DNA of 64,000 bases, taken from assembly GCF_009870125.1 (NCBI RefSeq), contig NC_046679.1, positions 24,986,001 through 25,050,000 on the forward strand, given 5' to 3'. Under the pieces are notes generated by a model that was not told where the DNA came from, did no database searches, and saw only the letters and a list, made by a program, of their open reading frames with translations. Origin of the DNA: Drosophila pseudoobscura. Taxonomy: Eukaryota > Arthropoda > Insecta > Diptera > Drosophilidae. Numbering within the stretch: position 1 is the first letter of the stretch; each line of letters begins with the position of its first letter. The translations under genes were made by a program, and so were the position numbers. Positions 50,301 through 58,203 of this stretch are shown here, in pieces.

Positions 50301-50453
50301 CTGTTCTATCACATCAACTGCTTCAAGTGCTGCGTCTGCCACGTGCAGCTGGGCGACGGACTCAATGGGACGGACGTGCGGGTGCGCAACCACAAGCTTC
50401 ATTGCCAGAACTGTTACTCCAGCGACGACGGCATCAAGTTTAGCTGCGTTTAG
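35277..50453 (+). CDS. smash: smash (smallish), LMO7-like LIM-domain protein, LIM isoform
   Basis: Exons, all fitted by phase, are 35277-35393, 36656-36862, 38214-38356, 38500-38656, 39937-41331, 46614-47808, 48093-48466, 48521-49488, 49555-49766 and 50266-50453. They encode 1651 residues. Residues 109-156 (NLDNWKSSRRKRVEH...) are a basic conserved block typical of LMO7-type proteins. Residues 209-673 and most of the rest are low-complexity, with Gln, Pro and acidic runs. Residues 1582-1651 form one LIM domain: CSHC, 19 residues, HINC, FK, CCVC, 21 residues, CQNC. From the literature as I recall it, Smash is a junction-associated cortical protein that binds Bazooka/Par-3 and affects actomyosin tension. 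An in-frame stop directly upstream fixes the start. A DUF1091 cluster is nested in the preceding intron, and alternative 5' and 3' ends are listed separately. Confidence 0.88.
36656..36862 (+). CDS. smash: smash shared exon 2
   Basis: The acceptor AATTGCAG is followed by SITSPDPTSYVTKARV, a proline run, then a charged helix-like stretch (QLKKAEEVKKLKEVQKE) and EEWQN at the donor GTGAGT. It is 207 bases and phase 0 at both ends. Confidence 0.9.
38214..38356 (+). CDS. smash: smash exon 3, LMO7-type conserved block
   Basis: Encodes NLDNWKSSRRKRVEHIIDR and on to TFTEMMEER. The basic Trp-containing motif continues directly from EEWQN of the previous exon. The acceptor has a weak pyrimidine tract. 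The exon ends AG with a GCAAGT donor (GC-AG intron). Confidence 0.85.
38357..38499 (+). other. GC-AG intron of smash
   Basis: A 143 base intron beginning GCAAGT and ending CCACCGGTGTTTAG. No GT donor in the exon restores the downstream frame, while GC at 38357 joins exactly: AG plus G gives Arg, so EER continues into AERGGSRARV. GCAAGT after AG is the usual strong form of a GC donor. Confidence 0.75.
38500..38656 (+). CDS. smash: smash exon 4
   Basis: Encodes AERGGSRARVKLASLAV, then an acidic stretch with DLSDLGIGTSSASGKSSL and EDYDNNSVM, and ends in phase 0 at GTGAGT. It is rich in Ser and Asp, so it is plausibly a phosphorylated linker. Confidence 0.85.
38770..39118 (+). mobile_element. 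SGM/ISY/DINE-1-type element, short copy in smash intron
   Basis: Begins TATACCCGATACTCAAAATG and ends with GTATCGGGTATAACTG, a TGCGG-TGT-CCGCA hairpin and ACGTTCCCCCTCGTTT. It contains a (GTCC/GTCT)n tract at about 38917-38957, as in other members of this class. It lies in the intron after exon 4, in the sense orientation, and has no coding capacity. The same family occurs inverted at 23431-23943. Confidence 0.85.
39937..43761 (+). CDS. smash: smash exon 5 with alternative terminal extension (non-LIM isoform)
   Basis: The acceptor TTCTCCCCTAG is followed by SDNAAELDKAIGGAGSG. The frame is open for 3825 bases to TAA at 43759-43761. A strong donor GTAAGT at 41332 (after MEFS, phase 0) lets the LIM isoform leave here. 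Reading through it adds 810 residues and ends the protein without a LIM domain (about 1482 residues in total). The extension has two copies of a CDxIDV...VKRCDG repeat, two IFDF motifs (QIFDFTKP, NIFDFLRRNFG), Pro-rich runs including a PAPAPAP tract, and an acidic C-terminus. Gln runs occur near 40886-40945. Candidate polyA signals AATAAA lie at 44435 and 44503. Confidence 0.85.
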   Translation, partial: SDNAAELDKAIGGAGSGSGSGAACASGGSVEEQQNHINSNGSNGNSGASGQATTSKANASKAASAGALREYISSPGYDTSSSTAPASSPDPCEYTYEGAIQDYKQRVQRASSNGNGNGNANGSANGKMSTSPSSNGETIAYPTRRGSKIEDRLSGFEVTSPSDTQEGVEKQKVDVPKVDISKRKEIFEQAKSGATNGAGVGVGAGAPSAAPKVVLRDRLTNGNSGASNGSKPQAKQEIKRLSGDISSIRDRMQSLEQQRNAFNHSKSVDVPVPPLKQRLNSLQQSVTKEDQQKKPPLVALIDARQLEIMRGEEERMRQQQQQQQHQSQNQKQKQQQTPVAAPPPPALVVEEAPATAAGTGTNDDSGIQEDTNEELQQQQLQLNAAIAALAIEERQLEEAANAVNQIEAEFDELTDLNPSPLPHQQPQPQPQVQSPCAASAAAPAPAPSAASTQAAAPPLRDMEFSVSSTNNFIDSAKISPCDVDVVAASAVSVSVSESGPSHNPTPNPKPNQHPNPTSSSPNCNLRRKPSNEMVHHRNLLKMFKETFQNDEDLKEVAEPAPTTSPGQFTQIFDFTKPTPSPIEPIPQINPTHQTPPSPTQIPRPMGKPPMSPKAVRIATSARPQNSPLASPLTTNAAASTPQQFSINGRVEIFNSRQLEKPPTPPPPPRRNIRVEQQQQPAHVAVPPPEVIMCAPPVTIVHPEELPKPNTVKALSNCFSQTSDGAPPSVPSSPRPLTRSRIPQITTPPASPKPNKRVHMDASLPSLDVVDRSSGDYAPVVGQTRAIVHSPPSKIFPAPAPAPAPAPTRTPTSHLASGRVDPLAPNDSLLLHTSSPCEMPALKVCSPNESSLFKLASSRPTSPSVEMVLCQQFLDREAPKDLQLSAEDREHLEQMAIEELPCDKIDVAKAPLPSTGYQSVSEDLVKRCDGYRQEKVHQLDEKPSEEDIALCAGLLDCLAPAQEPLCDSIDVKKSPVPATGFQDINDADVKRCDGAAGRLPIVKPSSPIGTARAAHSKALMDTCEQIIAEERLASSQMMRSSLPEAAPSPATPSTPLLGRKSKIPIPKSCCISASGTDSISRAGYAPTSSPAPEQPLIARTHLIETEINVKEVTPPSSPKQQQASPPTPPPVAVKEKKTKNIFDFLRRNFGHHEEAAAQNHHQKDHHPTLNETLEKKVILTSTRSGVDVVTPGDFVQVDNSKFYIANEHEGAAGGDGPPPLPKTPAPVSIEIRKKITTDEILEENTTEKALTQEISDLLDDEIMKLEAAAASTMKK
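45011..45285 (+). other. smash: Two weak candidate alternative first exons of smash
   Basis: 45011-45068 follows a good acceptor (TTTAACGCAG) and ends at GTAAGC. From ATG 45024 it reads MLTASKNYCKFTISE in phase 0. ATG 45235 reads MPNVRRPHRRVGFQFNK to a donor GTATAC at 45286, also phase 0. Both could join 45689 or 46614 and start shorter LIM isoforms. Neither has other support. Confidence 0.25.
45689..45727 (+). CDS. smash: smash 39-base cassette exon (predicted)
   Basis: The acceptor ATCGATTTCAG, exactly 39 bases, then a GTAAGC donor. It is phase 0 at both ends and encodes RHSSLGGSDRKAV. It fits between the phase-0 donor at 41332 and the phase-0 acceptor at 46614, adding 13 residues without changing the frame. 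The RxxS-rich sequence would make a basic phosphorylatable insert. Confidence 0.55.
46614..47808 (+). CDS. smash: smash exon 6 (LIM isoform)
   Basis: After ATATCCACAG it reads INEALELALEAIDREATTS, followed by a long acidic and Gln stretch (about 46690-46860), a Gln/Asn/Ser-rich part, and then a YYQVPK...YYDAPK...PIYENV region with several Tyr motifs. The end is EERRLEKQLYIKAGLC and SSDTG at GTGAGA, phase 1. The Tyr motifs could be kinase substrates; that is inference. Confidence 0.85.
48093..48466 (+). CDS. smash: smash exon 7
   Basis: Joined in phase 1, it continues GDSRDSGVSENHSRQSSEH and ends in a predicted coiled coil (EEKIREQGEVLRVERELLHFS) at a GTGAGT donor, phase 0. Confidence 0.85.
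48521..49488 (+). CDS. smash: smash exon 8
   Basis: The coiled coil continues as QEELKRQRENLLLRENIARR. A Gln/His/Pro-rich stretch follows with a run of 15 Gln (48768-48812), then Ser-rich linker sequence with RRSMP and RKSMPDYNG motifs. It ends ERKR at GTTGGT, phase 2, which is a weak donor chosen because the next exon restores the frame. Confidence 0.85.
49555..49766 (+). CDS. smash: smash exon 9, start of LIM domain
   Basis: Acceptor TCCCCAATAG. It reads FDGNGNYSQVNGN, an Asn/Ser/Thr-rich spacer, then KKKCSHCGDEL. The first zinc-binding pair is CSHC. It ends at GTAAAC in phase 1 in the middle of the LIM domain. Confidence 0.88.
50035..50102 (+). CDS. smash: Possible alternative last exon of smash, half-LIM
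   Basis: A good acceptor (CATGTCTGTCACAG) in the intron between exons 9 and 10. In the phase left by exon 9 it reads DLGCTHDNCRQVHKALKYIV, WV and then TGA at 50100-50102. Use of it would replace the second half of the LIM domain by a short tail with two Cys and two His. No canonical AATAAA follows closely, so it is unproven. Confidence 0.35.
50266..50453 (+). CDS. smash: smash last exon, end of LIM domain
   Basis: Reads GRGAAMIIESLLLFYHINC, FKCCVCHVQL and HKLHCQNCYS to the final FSCV and TAG. It supplies the remaining six zinc ligands of the LIM domain. Together with exon 9 the spacing is that of a standard LIM double zinc finger. Confidence 0.95.
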
Positions 50454-51433
50454 GCCAAGTCCCAAGTACCGGGGAGGAACGGGAGTGGGAAGGGGCCGTG
50501 CCTGGACTATAGGATGATTGTTGTTCTTGTTCTTGTTGCTATTGCAACATTGATTGTTGTTGTTGTACTATTACTAGGAACTAATTAATGACCTAATTCG
50601 TATGTTCATATATACATATATCCATGTTGAGAACAAAGTCAAATACAGAATACAAAAATGTTTCAGAATAATGTTAATTGCATCCGTAATAAGTACGAAA
50701 TTTTTTGAATGTCTTTGCATTGCTTTTTGATTCAGATTTTAACGTTTTATATACGATATTCTACATACATATATTATAATATATATATATACATTTATAT
50801 ACATATATATATATGTTTGAAAAGAAAAGCCAAGCTCTCTAATGTTTTACGCAAAGTCAAAGTCAAATTTCAAAAGCATACGTATAAGATTTATTGTGTG
50901 TTGAAAAGTATAAGAAAAAAACGAAAAAAAAAAGTTCTATGAACGTTGTTAAAATTTTTGAAATTGTATATTGCTTATATAGCCCCTACTTACAAACAGA
51001 ACTAAATTGTACATTAATTTCCCAACAAATTCTGCATATTTATGTATCTTTTCAAATTTCTGTGTACTATCCCACACGCCCATTGCCCCAGCCCACATAG
51101 CATACCTAACGACGTATCCAATGTACCTAAAATTATAAACAAAATACCCTTACACACACGCAACACACTAACATAAGTACATAATATTATATACATGCAT
51201 ATACATACATAATACATACATGAGATGTGCATATAACAAGAAACAATTTAATTTCTAAATGTCGTTACTCTTATTTATTGTAATTAAGCATAGAAATCAA
51301 ATGCATGGATATTCTACACACTTTTTGAATTTAACGATTAACTTTTAAAACTGATTGGTATACTACTATACCCGTATGAATCGTTTTTCTGTATAAAAGG
51401 AACATTTTGAATTTCGCGTAGTTTTATAATAAA
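50454..51433 (+). other. smash 3' untranslated region
   Basis: AT-rich, with a TATA-type dinucleotide tract near 50765-50815. It ends at an AATAAA at 51428-51433. It contains no reading frame of note. Confidence 0.7.
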
Positions 51434-52056
51434 GTATTTAAAAGAACAAACTAATTGTGTTTTATTCCAACCCTGAGTCTTGCACGACGCCTTACAATGG
51501 TTGCCATGAAACTGCTAAAGCTGACTGCTATAGCACTAGATCTTGCCTTCAAACAAAAACTCCTAAAGCTGACTGCTATAGCACTAGATCTTTCCTTCAA
51601 CAAAAACCGTTTGACACCCAAAAAACAGAATCAAAACCTTGTAAAACGATCCAATTATAAACGATCCGAGTTATGGTACAGTAACTACACTTCTTACATT
51701 ATTTCCCGGTTTGCTTTTCCTTACATATATGCAAGTCTATGAGTAATTCGGTTCATTGTTACATATTAATCTAATGGTCACTGTGCTTGTACAGCTTGTT
51801 TTTGTTGAAATTTCGTATTACATTTTTTTTAAATTTGTTGATAGGTAATTCTTGAACACCCAATAAATTGGTAGAGTAGAACTCCAAGGATGTGTGTGTG
51901 CCGGAGTATGGGGAGTTATATACATAAGCCATAAGAATTCTGGAACTCACTCGGAACAAAGCTCTACTGACTTTTAAGATTGGCTTCAACGTGACTGATG
52001 TTGATCTTATAGATCGCAGCACATACCGCAGAAGGGGATAGCAAGGATTTTAAACC
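51434..52056. other. Spacer between convergent smash and BTB genes
   Basis: The spacer holds a 48-base tandem duplication (51515-51610) and an 83-codon minus-strand frame (51771-52022) that I do not recognise and do not regard as a gene. Confidence 0.5.
51515..51610. repeat. 48 base tandem duplication
   Basis: Two copies start at 51515 and 51563 with CTAAAGCTGACTGCTATAGC, differing at few positions. The period is a multiple of three, so an open frame over it shows a 16-residue repeat. Confidence 0.95.
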
Positions 52057-52062
52057 TTTATT
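52057..52062 (-). terminator. PolyA signal of the BTB gene
   Basis: AATAAA on the minus strand, 43 bases past the stop codon of the BTB/BACK gene. Confidence 0.7.
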
Positions 52063-52104
52063 TACATAGGACTAGACGGAAGAGCTCGAAAAAGTAATAC
52101 TAAA

Positions 52105-53570
52105 TTAGGAGTCGGAGTCGGATTCGGATGAATCCAGTATTTCGGGCGGACAGCAGACAATGCTGGGGTCATCGCAAGGCAGCAGCTGCGAGCAGTGAGA
52201 TGTTCCCGCAGTCTGTAGGAAGATCAGGTAATCCGCAAACATATTGTATGACCAGAATATTTCATTCTCGCACTTAAGGCTGTGGTGGTATCCGGCTCTT
52301 CGATCGTATATCCAAACGCGTGATTTTCCCGTTCGACCGTGACATTTCTGTGGAAATTTTTGGCTAAAAATAAGAAATGTGTTATCCGTTTATGGCTCCA
52401 CTTATGCGTTCCGCTGCTTACAGCTCAATGAGGGCTTTCCTTTCAAGTTTCCTAAACTCTTCGGATTGCGCCACTGCGCGCAATGCAGGTGGACCATCCC
52501 ATCGCTCTGCAAAGGTTATGAGGAAATGGAATGGGATCTGATGGAAACGAATCCCCTCCACAATGAACCCGAGGTACTTTTCGCGCTGGGGCCAATTATA
52601 GTCTAGCCAAACGATGGCCGCCATCAGAACCTGGGGAGACGATTGGACTGCAGTGAATGTGTCATTTGAAGCATCCTCCTGGGGACCCTGCACGCACCTC
52701 CAATTCGGAATTAACCGCCAGACAACCATCCATAAACAGACATTGCACTATCGGCGGCGGGAGGTTGACGAACTCAGAACTGGCGACAAACTGCAGAAAT
52801 CCCTCACCCATGCGTGTCATCAGAATCTTATTGAGGGTGCAGCTATTGAGTGAGACGTTGCCGACAGGGCAACCGCAGAGCACCATGGTCGTGAAGCTGT
52901 CCATTGTGACGATCTCAAGCATCTCCCAGCATTTGGCGAGGAGATATTCGCAGCCAAAGAACTGAGCGGCCTTTAGGATATTCAGCAAAGAGGAGTGCCC
53001 GATGGAGTCCTTGACCTTCCCCTCGAAGGGCCAGCGATAGAGGATACCAAAGTCATGGGCGCTGATCACTTGGGTGGAGATGTGGTACTCCTCCGTACGC
53101 TCCATTTCGCGGAACAACTTACTAATCACCTCCAAGAGCATTCGGTGGCACTCGAATCGCTTATTATCCACCACCACCACCATATCGGTGGCGGCTTTGT
53201 TCTTCTCGATGGAGTGCACTAGCGAATGGGCTACGCTTTCCCGCACAGGCCATATGTGAGTCGACCACATGTCCTGCGTTGATTCGTACGATGGCACCAA
53301 TTTGGCCAACGTTGTCTTGGGGCTCGGGTTCAGTTCAATGATTGCTGGAACAGACTGAAGTTCCTTCTCCTTTTTCTCCTCTTCCTTCTCCTCCTGCACC
53401 GAGTGTATCTCCTCTGAGGTCTCCTCAACACTTGAATAAATATCCAATTCTTTAAGAGTCTTCGCAATTGATTCGGAGCCATCCACAGTGATGGCAGTCT
53501 GAATGTCCTCTGTCTTGTCACCATTCTGTGTCATACTGCTGCTGATCTCTGTTGAGCCTGCGTCCTTCAT
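52105..53570 (-). CDS. BTB/BACK domain protein
   Basis: Exons 53570-52698, 52630-52422 and 52363-52105 encode 446 residues; phases 0 and 2 fit at the two introns. Residues 1-110 are acidic and low-complexity, with a Glu/Lys run at 60-70. Residues 125-220 are a BTB/POZ fold (MVVVVDNKRFECHRMLLEV, then ILKAAQFFGCEYLLAKC). A BACK-like helical region follows, crossing into exon 2 (SELEVLMAAIVWLDYNW, then FIVEGIRFHQIPFHFL). The tail contains several Cys and ends in SSESDSDSDS-like acidic repeats. Proteins of this class often act as cullin-3 adaptors, but there are no Kelch repeats, so the target is unknown. I do not assign a symbol. A PolyA signal lies at 52057. Confidence 0.85.
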
Positions 53571-53883
53571 ATTACTTTTTTCTCTCGGGGTTTTGTGTGT
53601 GACAAATATGGGGCGGAGAGCAGCCTACTCGATTCTGAATCTGATTCGAACTTGTTTTCTGCTTAGTTTCTCTCGGGAAGCCTTCATAGCAACTAACTTT
53701 CATAATGACGTCTAAACGAGTGTCTTACTCTTTTCCCTATAACTTCACTATTACTTTTCCGATTTTGGTAATTCTTGGTTCTCAGGCTCACAAACCTACG
53801 GCCATTCCGACATCCTTTGTCCTGAGTAAGGTTCTTGCCTTTCGATATAGGCGCTAAGACTTATTTGTTGGCGATCTGAGCAC
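53571..53883. other. Spacer between BTB gene and eIF3f1
   Basis: About 310 bases that must hold the BTB gene promoter and the 3' flank of eIF3f1. I see no certain core promoter motif; TTCGATATAG near 53841 contains a CGATA motif. Confidence 0.4.
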
Positions 53884-53889
53884 TTTATT
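53884..53889 (-). terminator. PolyA signal of eIF3f1
   Basis: AATAAA on the minus strand about 107 bases beyond the eIF3f1 stop codon. Confidence 0.7.
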
Positions 53890-53995
53890 ACTTAGATACA
53901 TACATCAAATAGAAAAACATAATCCAATACACTTTGTTGTTACACTGCTTTCAACTTAAAAACAAACCTCAGGCCACCCTCAGGTATCGGCCGCC

Positions 53996-54838
53996 CTAGG
54001 CTGTGGGCAGAAACGTCAGCTTCTCGTTGAGCTGCAGCTGTGTCTTGATAAGCTGGGAAAGTGTGATGACCATCAAAAGGTTGCGTACATTGGCGTTGAA
54101 CATTTGGGTGAACTGCTCGTGGCTCATGTGCGGCACGGAGTGGATGAGGTCGAGCAGCTGGCGGCCCACAGCGTTGTCCGGCGTCACCTTGTGAGCTATA
54201 ACATCGTCAACGTACTTCAGGATGAGGTCTAGCAGGGATTGCAGCTTCGTGGAGGCTTCAGAAATTTGGGCCAGGTCCAGCATGGGTGGCACTGTCTTTG
54301 GACGGTTGGCTGGGGCAACGCCCACCGTCTTTTGCAGCAACTTCAGACCAAAGGTCTCCGGCTCGTAGCTGGTCAACTCCACGGGAATGGGTGTGAACAT
54401 GCAGCCGGTTTTGCCGCCGGGCACGCCCAACTGGATGCACACATAGGACCGCAGGCCCATGCGTCCGCCCTGCAGGGATGTGTCCACGGTAAGATGGACC
54501 GGATTGTTGCACTCCCGGGCGTAGTACTCATGGATGACAGAACTGTGGTTCGTCACATCATTGCCGGTGGCCCACCAGCCGACAACGGCCTCGTTGGAGT
54601 TCACCTTCCTGTTCAGGTCATACATGTCCAGGGCATAGCTCAGCTCCGCCTCCACCTGGTCGTCGTGTTCCTTGTGCGGCACACAGAAGCAGTTGGTCAC
54701 CTCGACGACACCTTTCTCCACGGATCCCAGCAGAGTGCCGATGACGCGGTGCGACTCCGCATTCCGCCTCTCAAAGGCATCCACCACCTGGAAGAGCACT
54801 ACGGGATGAACGCGAACAGTTAGATTTAGTGCCGACAT
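53996..54838 (-). CDS. eIF3f1: Eukaryotic translation initiation factor 3 subunit F
   Basis: A single uninterrupted exon of 280 codons plus TAG, the length expected for the fly protein. It begins [20 protein letters not shown]. An MPN domain spans about residues 5-140, with [12 protein letters not shown] and [20 protein letters not shown]. The JAMM metal-binding pattern (HxH...D) is not present, as is usual for subunit F, so it is a structural MPN. The C-terminal half is helical ([33 protein letters not shown]). It acts in the cytoplasm as part of eIF3 in recruiting mRNA to the 40S ribosome. It is transcribed in the same direction as the BTB gene, with its start close to a degenerate repeat region. 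Confidence 0.97.
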   Translation of the reverse strand: MSALNLTVRVHPVVLFQVVDAFERRNAESHRVIGTLLGSVEKGVVEVTNCFCVPHKEHDDQVEAELSYALDMYDLNRKVNSNEAVVGWWATGNDVTNHSSVIHEYYARECNNPVHLTVDTSLQGGRMGLRSYVCIQLGVPGGKTGCMFTPIPVELTSYEPETFGLKLLQKTVGVAPANRPKTVPPMLDLAQISEASTKLQSLLDLILKYVDDVIAHKVTPDNAVGRQLLDLIHSVPHMSHEQFTQMFNANVRNLLMVITLSQLIKTQLQLNEKLTFLPTA

Positions 54839-55052
54839 ATTGTGAAAAACTCAATGCTGTTGCAAAATTTAAGAATTTCTGCGAAAAATTTCCAGGCCAC
54901 GCTGTGTATTTTCAAGGTAGAGATGGGAGAAACAGACCCTCAGAAATATACCAATTATATACCGTCTCATTTTAAAAATATACCGTAAATATACTGACAA
55001 ATTCATCTCTACCATACATATTCCTCGTTTTTTATATTCCGTGGTATATTAG

Positions 55053-56475
55053 TAGCTATATAGAACATTTAGCCATGCCCACATAATTTTATCCCATTGA
55101 TGAATAAATTTTCTACACGATTGGATAGTTTTGAATCCCTGCTTTTATTGGATTTTGTGTAAAAAGAGGTTTGAACGGAAAAGTTCGACAAAAAAAGAGT
55201 CACTGTGATGCGTTTAGGCCTTGGAATACCCTATTTTGTTAATTTTATATGAAGATGAAACGTGATTTATAAAGAAATTTTCTCAAATTGATATTCCTTA
55301 GAAATATTCATGTACATTATTAGTATCTTGTATATATTTATGTCGATCCTGATACCTACTGAGCCTTGGAAGACAAACGTATTCACAATTCTATAACATC
55401 CATTTGCCCCAGGGTATGTGTGCATGGAGTTAGCAACATTTGTGCATGGAATGCGCAACATTTGTGTATGGAATGGGACTCATTGTTGCAATAGCGAAAC
55501 TGCGGCGAATCGGGTATTGCCTATATTTCAAGCTATATAGATTTGCCCACTTAGCATTATTCCATAGATAAATGCATTTTCTACAAGATTGCTTCTTTTA
55601 ATTACCTTTATGTATTTTATTTTGACCAAAAAACGGTTTTCAAGTAAATGTTGCCGCAACTTTTGTGTATGGAATGCGCAACATTTGTGTATGGAATGAG
55701 ACTCATTGTTGCCAAAGCGAATTGCGGCGAACTGCGGCGAATTCAAATTCGATTCAAAAAAACGACCAATTCCTCATATTCTTTGTTCCGTTGAATAATA
55801 CTATCTATATAGAACATTTAGCCATGCCCACTCAATTTTGTACGATTGATGAATCAATTTTATACATGATTGGTCTATTCGAAATACTTGCATTTATTGG
55901 ATTTTTATATAAAATTGAAAATTAAATTAATAGATGACAAAAATACCATTTAGCACTAAAAAACACCACATGGGAGCGCGGCGAAAACCAGTTTCTACAG
56001 TATATACGGTCTCACTTGAAAAATATACCGAGTGGTGCGCGCCAAATCGAACTTTTTTGAATGTGAGCGACAAGGATTTAAATGTTGTCAACCGGGCCTT
56101 TATCTATGCCCACATAATTTTATCCGATAAATGAATCAATTTTCTGTTTAACTGACGTATTCTTAATACTTGCTTTTATTGAATTTTGCGTAAAAAGAGG
56201 CTTAAACGAAATAGTTCAACAAAAAAACAGTCGCAATGTTGCTGGTATTTGAAGACATGATGCGTGTATAGGCATTTTTATACCCTATTTCGTTAATTTT
56301 ATATGAAGATGAAACGTGATTTATAAAGACTTTTTCTGTAATTGACATTTTCTTTAGACATATTCAAGTACATTATTAGTAGATTCTATATATTTATCTC
56401 GATCCTGATACCTACTGAGCCTTGGAGGACAAACATATTCACAACTCTATAACATCCATTTCGCTAGGGTATGAC
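55053..56475. repeat. Degenerate AT-rich direct-repeat array
   Basis: Related units start near 55053, 55540, 55797 and 56098. Shared phrases are TATAGAACATTTAGCCATGC, TGATGAAT(A/C)AATTTT, ATATGAAGATGAAACGTGAT (55239, 56302), GATCCTGATACCTACTGAGC (55346, 56402) and TCTATAACATCCATTT. A second phrase, GCAACATTTGTGTATGGAAT, occurs near 55455 and 55676. The first and last units match over about 375 bases at moderate identity. No coding frame. This is either a broken interspersed element or an old satellite-like expansion. Confidence 0.75.
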
Positions 56476-56559
56476 AATTAATGTTGCCGGTAATCATTGT
56501 TGTCAACCGGTTATGACGACTAATTCTTGGTTATTCTTTCTTCCGTCGAATACAGGTTA

Positions 56560-57470
56560 CAGTCCTGCCAAATATTTAATTCAAAAATTAACCGTCTTTA
56601 TTAAATTCTGAGCTAAAATTTTTGCTGGATGGTAATTTTTGGCCTGGTCAAAATAATAAGTACACTGGTGTTATTGAGAAGTTTTAAAGGATTTGATAAG
56701 GATTTGGTCAAAGGCTTGTTGGTTCTTATTGAGTTCTTTCATATTTAAGTACATGAGAGGTAAAAAAAGTTCTTTAGATAGGCCGTACTGCTGAAGAAAA
56801 TAATTTTTCCATAAATCATCAAAAAGAAAGGAAAATTCTCCGGGAAATTGCGAAAAGTTTTGGACGCTCGGTAGTTTTTGTTCAGAATGCTTTAATATCT
56901 AAAGTGCTTATTGAAAATCGAGGATGGAAGAAGAAATCTTTACAAACAACGGACACCCGCATCATCAGTCTTGCAAAAAAGGATCCGTTCATGTCTTCCA
57001 AGGGCAAACCCGCTGAAATTGGTAAAAAAATTAGCTCTGATGTGTCTTAAAGTGGAATAACATGTTATTGAGCGCCGAAACAAAAATAAATATTTTTGAT
57101 AATGATAAAGATGTACACAACGACCAAAAGGCAATTCGGATATAAAAACATATTGACAGATATTATGCATCCTTATGCTGAGGAAAACATGCCCTTGAAA
57201 TGGGTCTTTCAACAGGAAAATGACCCAAAGCACACCTCAAAGCTGGTCAAAGCTTGGTTTACGGAAAACAATGTAAGCGTTATGACTTGACCAAGTCAGT
57301 CTCCTGACTTCAACCCAACTGGAAACATTTGGGGTGACTTGGAAAGTCGAATTGGTACAAATACTTTTCGAAAAGCCAAAGATTCCAGCTTTGTAGAATT
57401 GCTGTACTTATTAATTATTTAGGCCAGTAGTATATATATATTTTCTACATTTCTGTTTTTCCGTAGTTAT
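56560..57470 (+). mobile_element. Inactive Tc1/mariner-type transposon remnant
   Basis: Translated plus-strand pieces resemble a Tc1 transposase: a helix-turn-helix part (KKILREIAKSFGRS-like, about 56825-56880), TDTRIISLAKKDPF near 56946, and the catalytic-domain piece VFQQENDPKHTS near 57210 followed by PSQSPDFNP after an in-frame stop. Frames are broken, and the segment between the DNA-binding part and ENDPKHTS is mostly deleted. It cannot encode an active enzyme. Terminal inverted repeats are not clear. Confidence 0.8.
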
Positions 57471-58051
57471 GTTAACGCAAAGTTTTTTCCACCATCGATA
57501 ATTTGGAACATCACGTTTTAAATGTCTTTCAATTATATATATCTTTTGATACATAGTGATCTGCTACAGTCTGGGCCAATTATGATTTCTGATTCCGTGA
57601 GTGGTTCGGACACACCACCTTGCCATCTTTTCCGCTTAAAATTAGGATGGTAGGCCTGGATGGGGTCCTGCTCCGCAGTGCAGTGCTGGTGCGCTGATAA
57701 CCGAGGGAGAACGAGCCTTGCCCTTATTATGCGTCTCTTCAATTATTACACCACACCTCCAGGGAATATTCGAAAGACTGGGGCTTGGGCTTGGAACTGG
57801 GATGGCTTGGTTCTATGGATATTATATACGATAACAGAAGATGACCATTTTATGATAACTTTGTATGCTGTGCGCAGGCAATTGCAGAAGGGGAGTTAAT
57901 CATCTGAGGAATTTTCCGGGTCTTATAAATCTGCTTTGGCTTTGTAGTCGAACAGCGGAGAGGGGAGGCAAAGAAACGGTAGAATTTTCTCTTCAAACAC
58001 ACCCACAGACAAAAGAAATGCCGCAACGACCTTGTTTACATACAAACAAAT
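57471..58051. other. Spacer between transposon remnant and Nep2 3' end
   Basis: An open frame on the minus strand (57533-57742) has non-repetitive composition but no start context, splice sites or family I recognise. No tRNA or other RNA gene pattern was found. Confidence 0.4.
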
Positions 58052-58057
58052 TTTATT
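58052..58057 (-). terminator. PolyA signal of Nep2
   Basis: AATAAA on the minus strand about 150 bases beyond the Nep2 stop codon. Confidence 0.75.
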
Positions 58058-58203
58058 AAATAAGTTTTTACATAATGCACACATTTGTGTTGTGTATTAA
58101 TACGCTTTGTATTTGTATTTCTACGTGAGATTAGCCCTTCTATATGCGGGCCTTTCTATTGGCTAATTGCCACCAAATCAACAACAGCTGGTGACCGACT
58201 GTT

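Noticed and set aside
51771..52022. 83-codon minus-strand frame next to the BTB gene
   Set aside because: Tested as a further BTB exon, but the BTB frame ends properly at 52105 with a polyA signal at 52057 and the peptide shows no domain.
57533..57742. 69-codon minus-strand frame and GTTCGG word
   Set aside because: Checked for a tRNA B box or an exon; no A box, no cloverleaf, no acceptor or donor in suitable phase.
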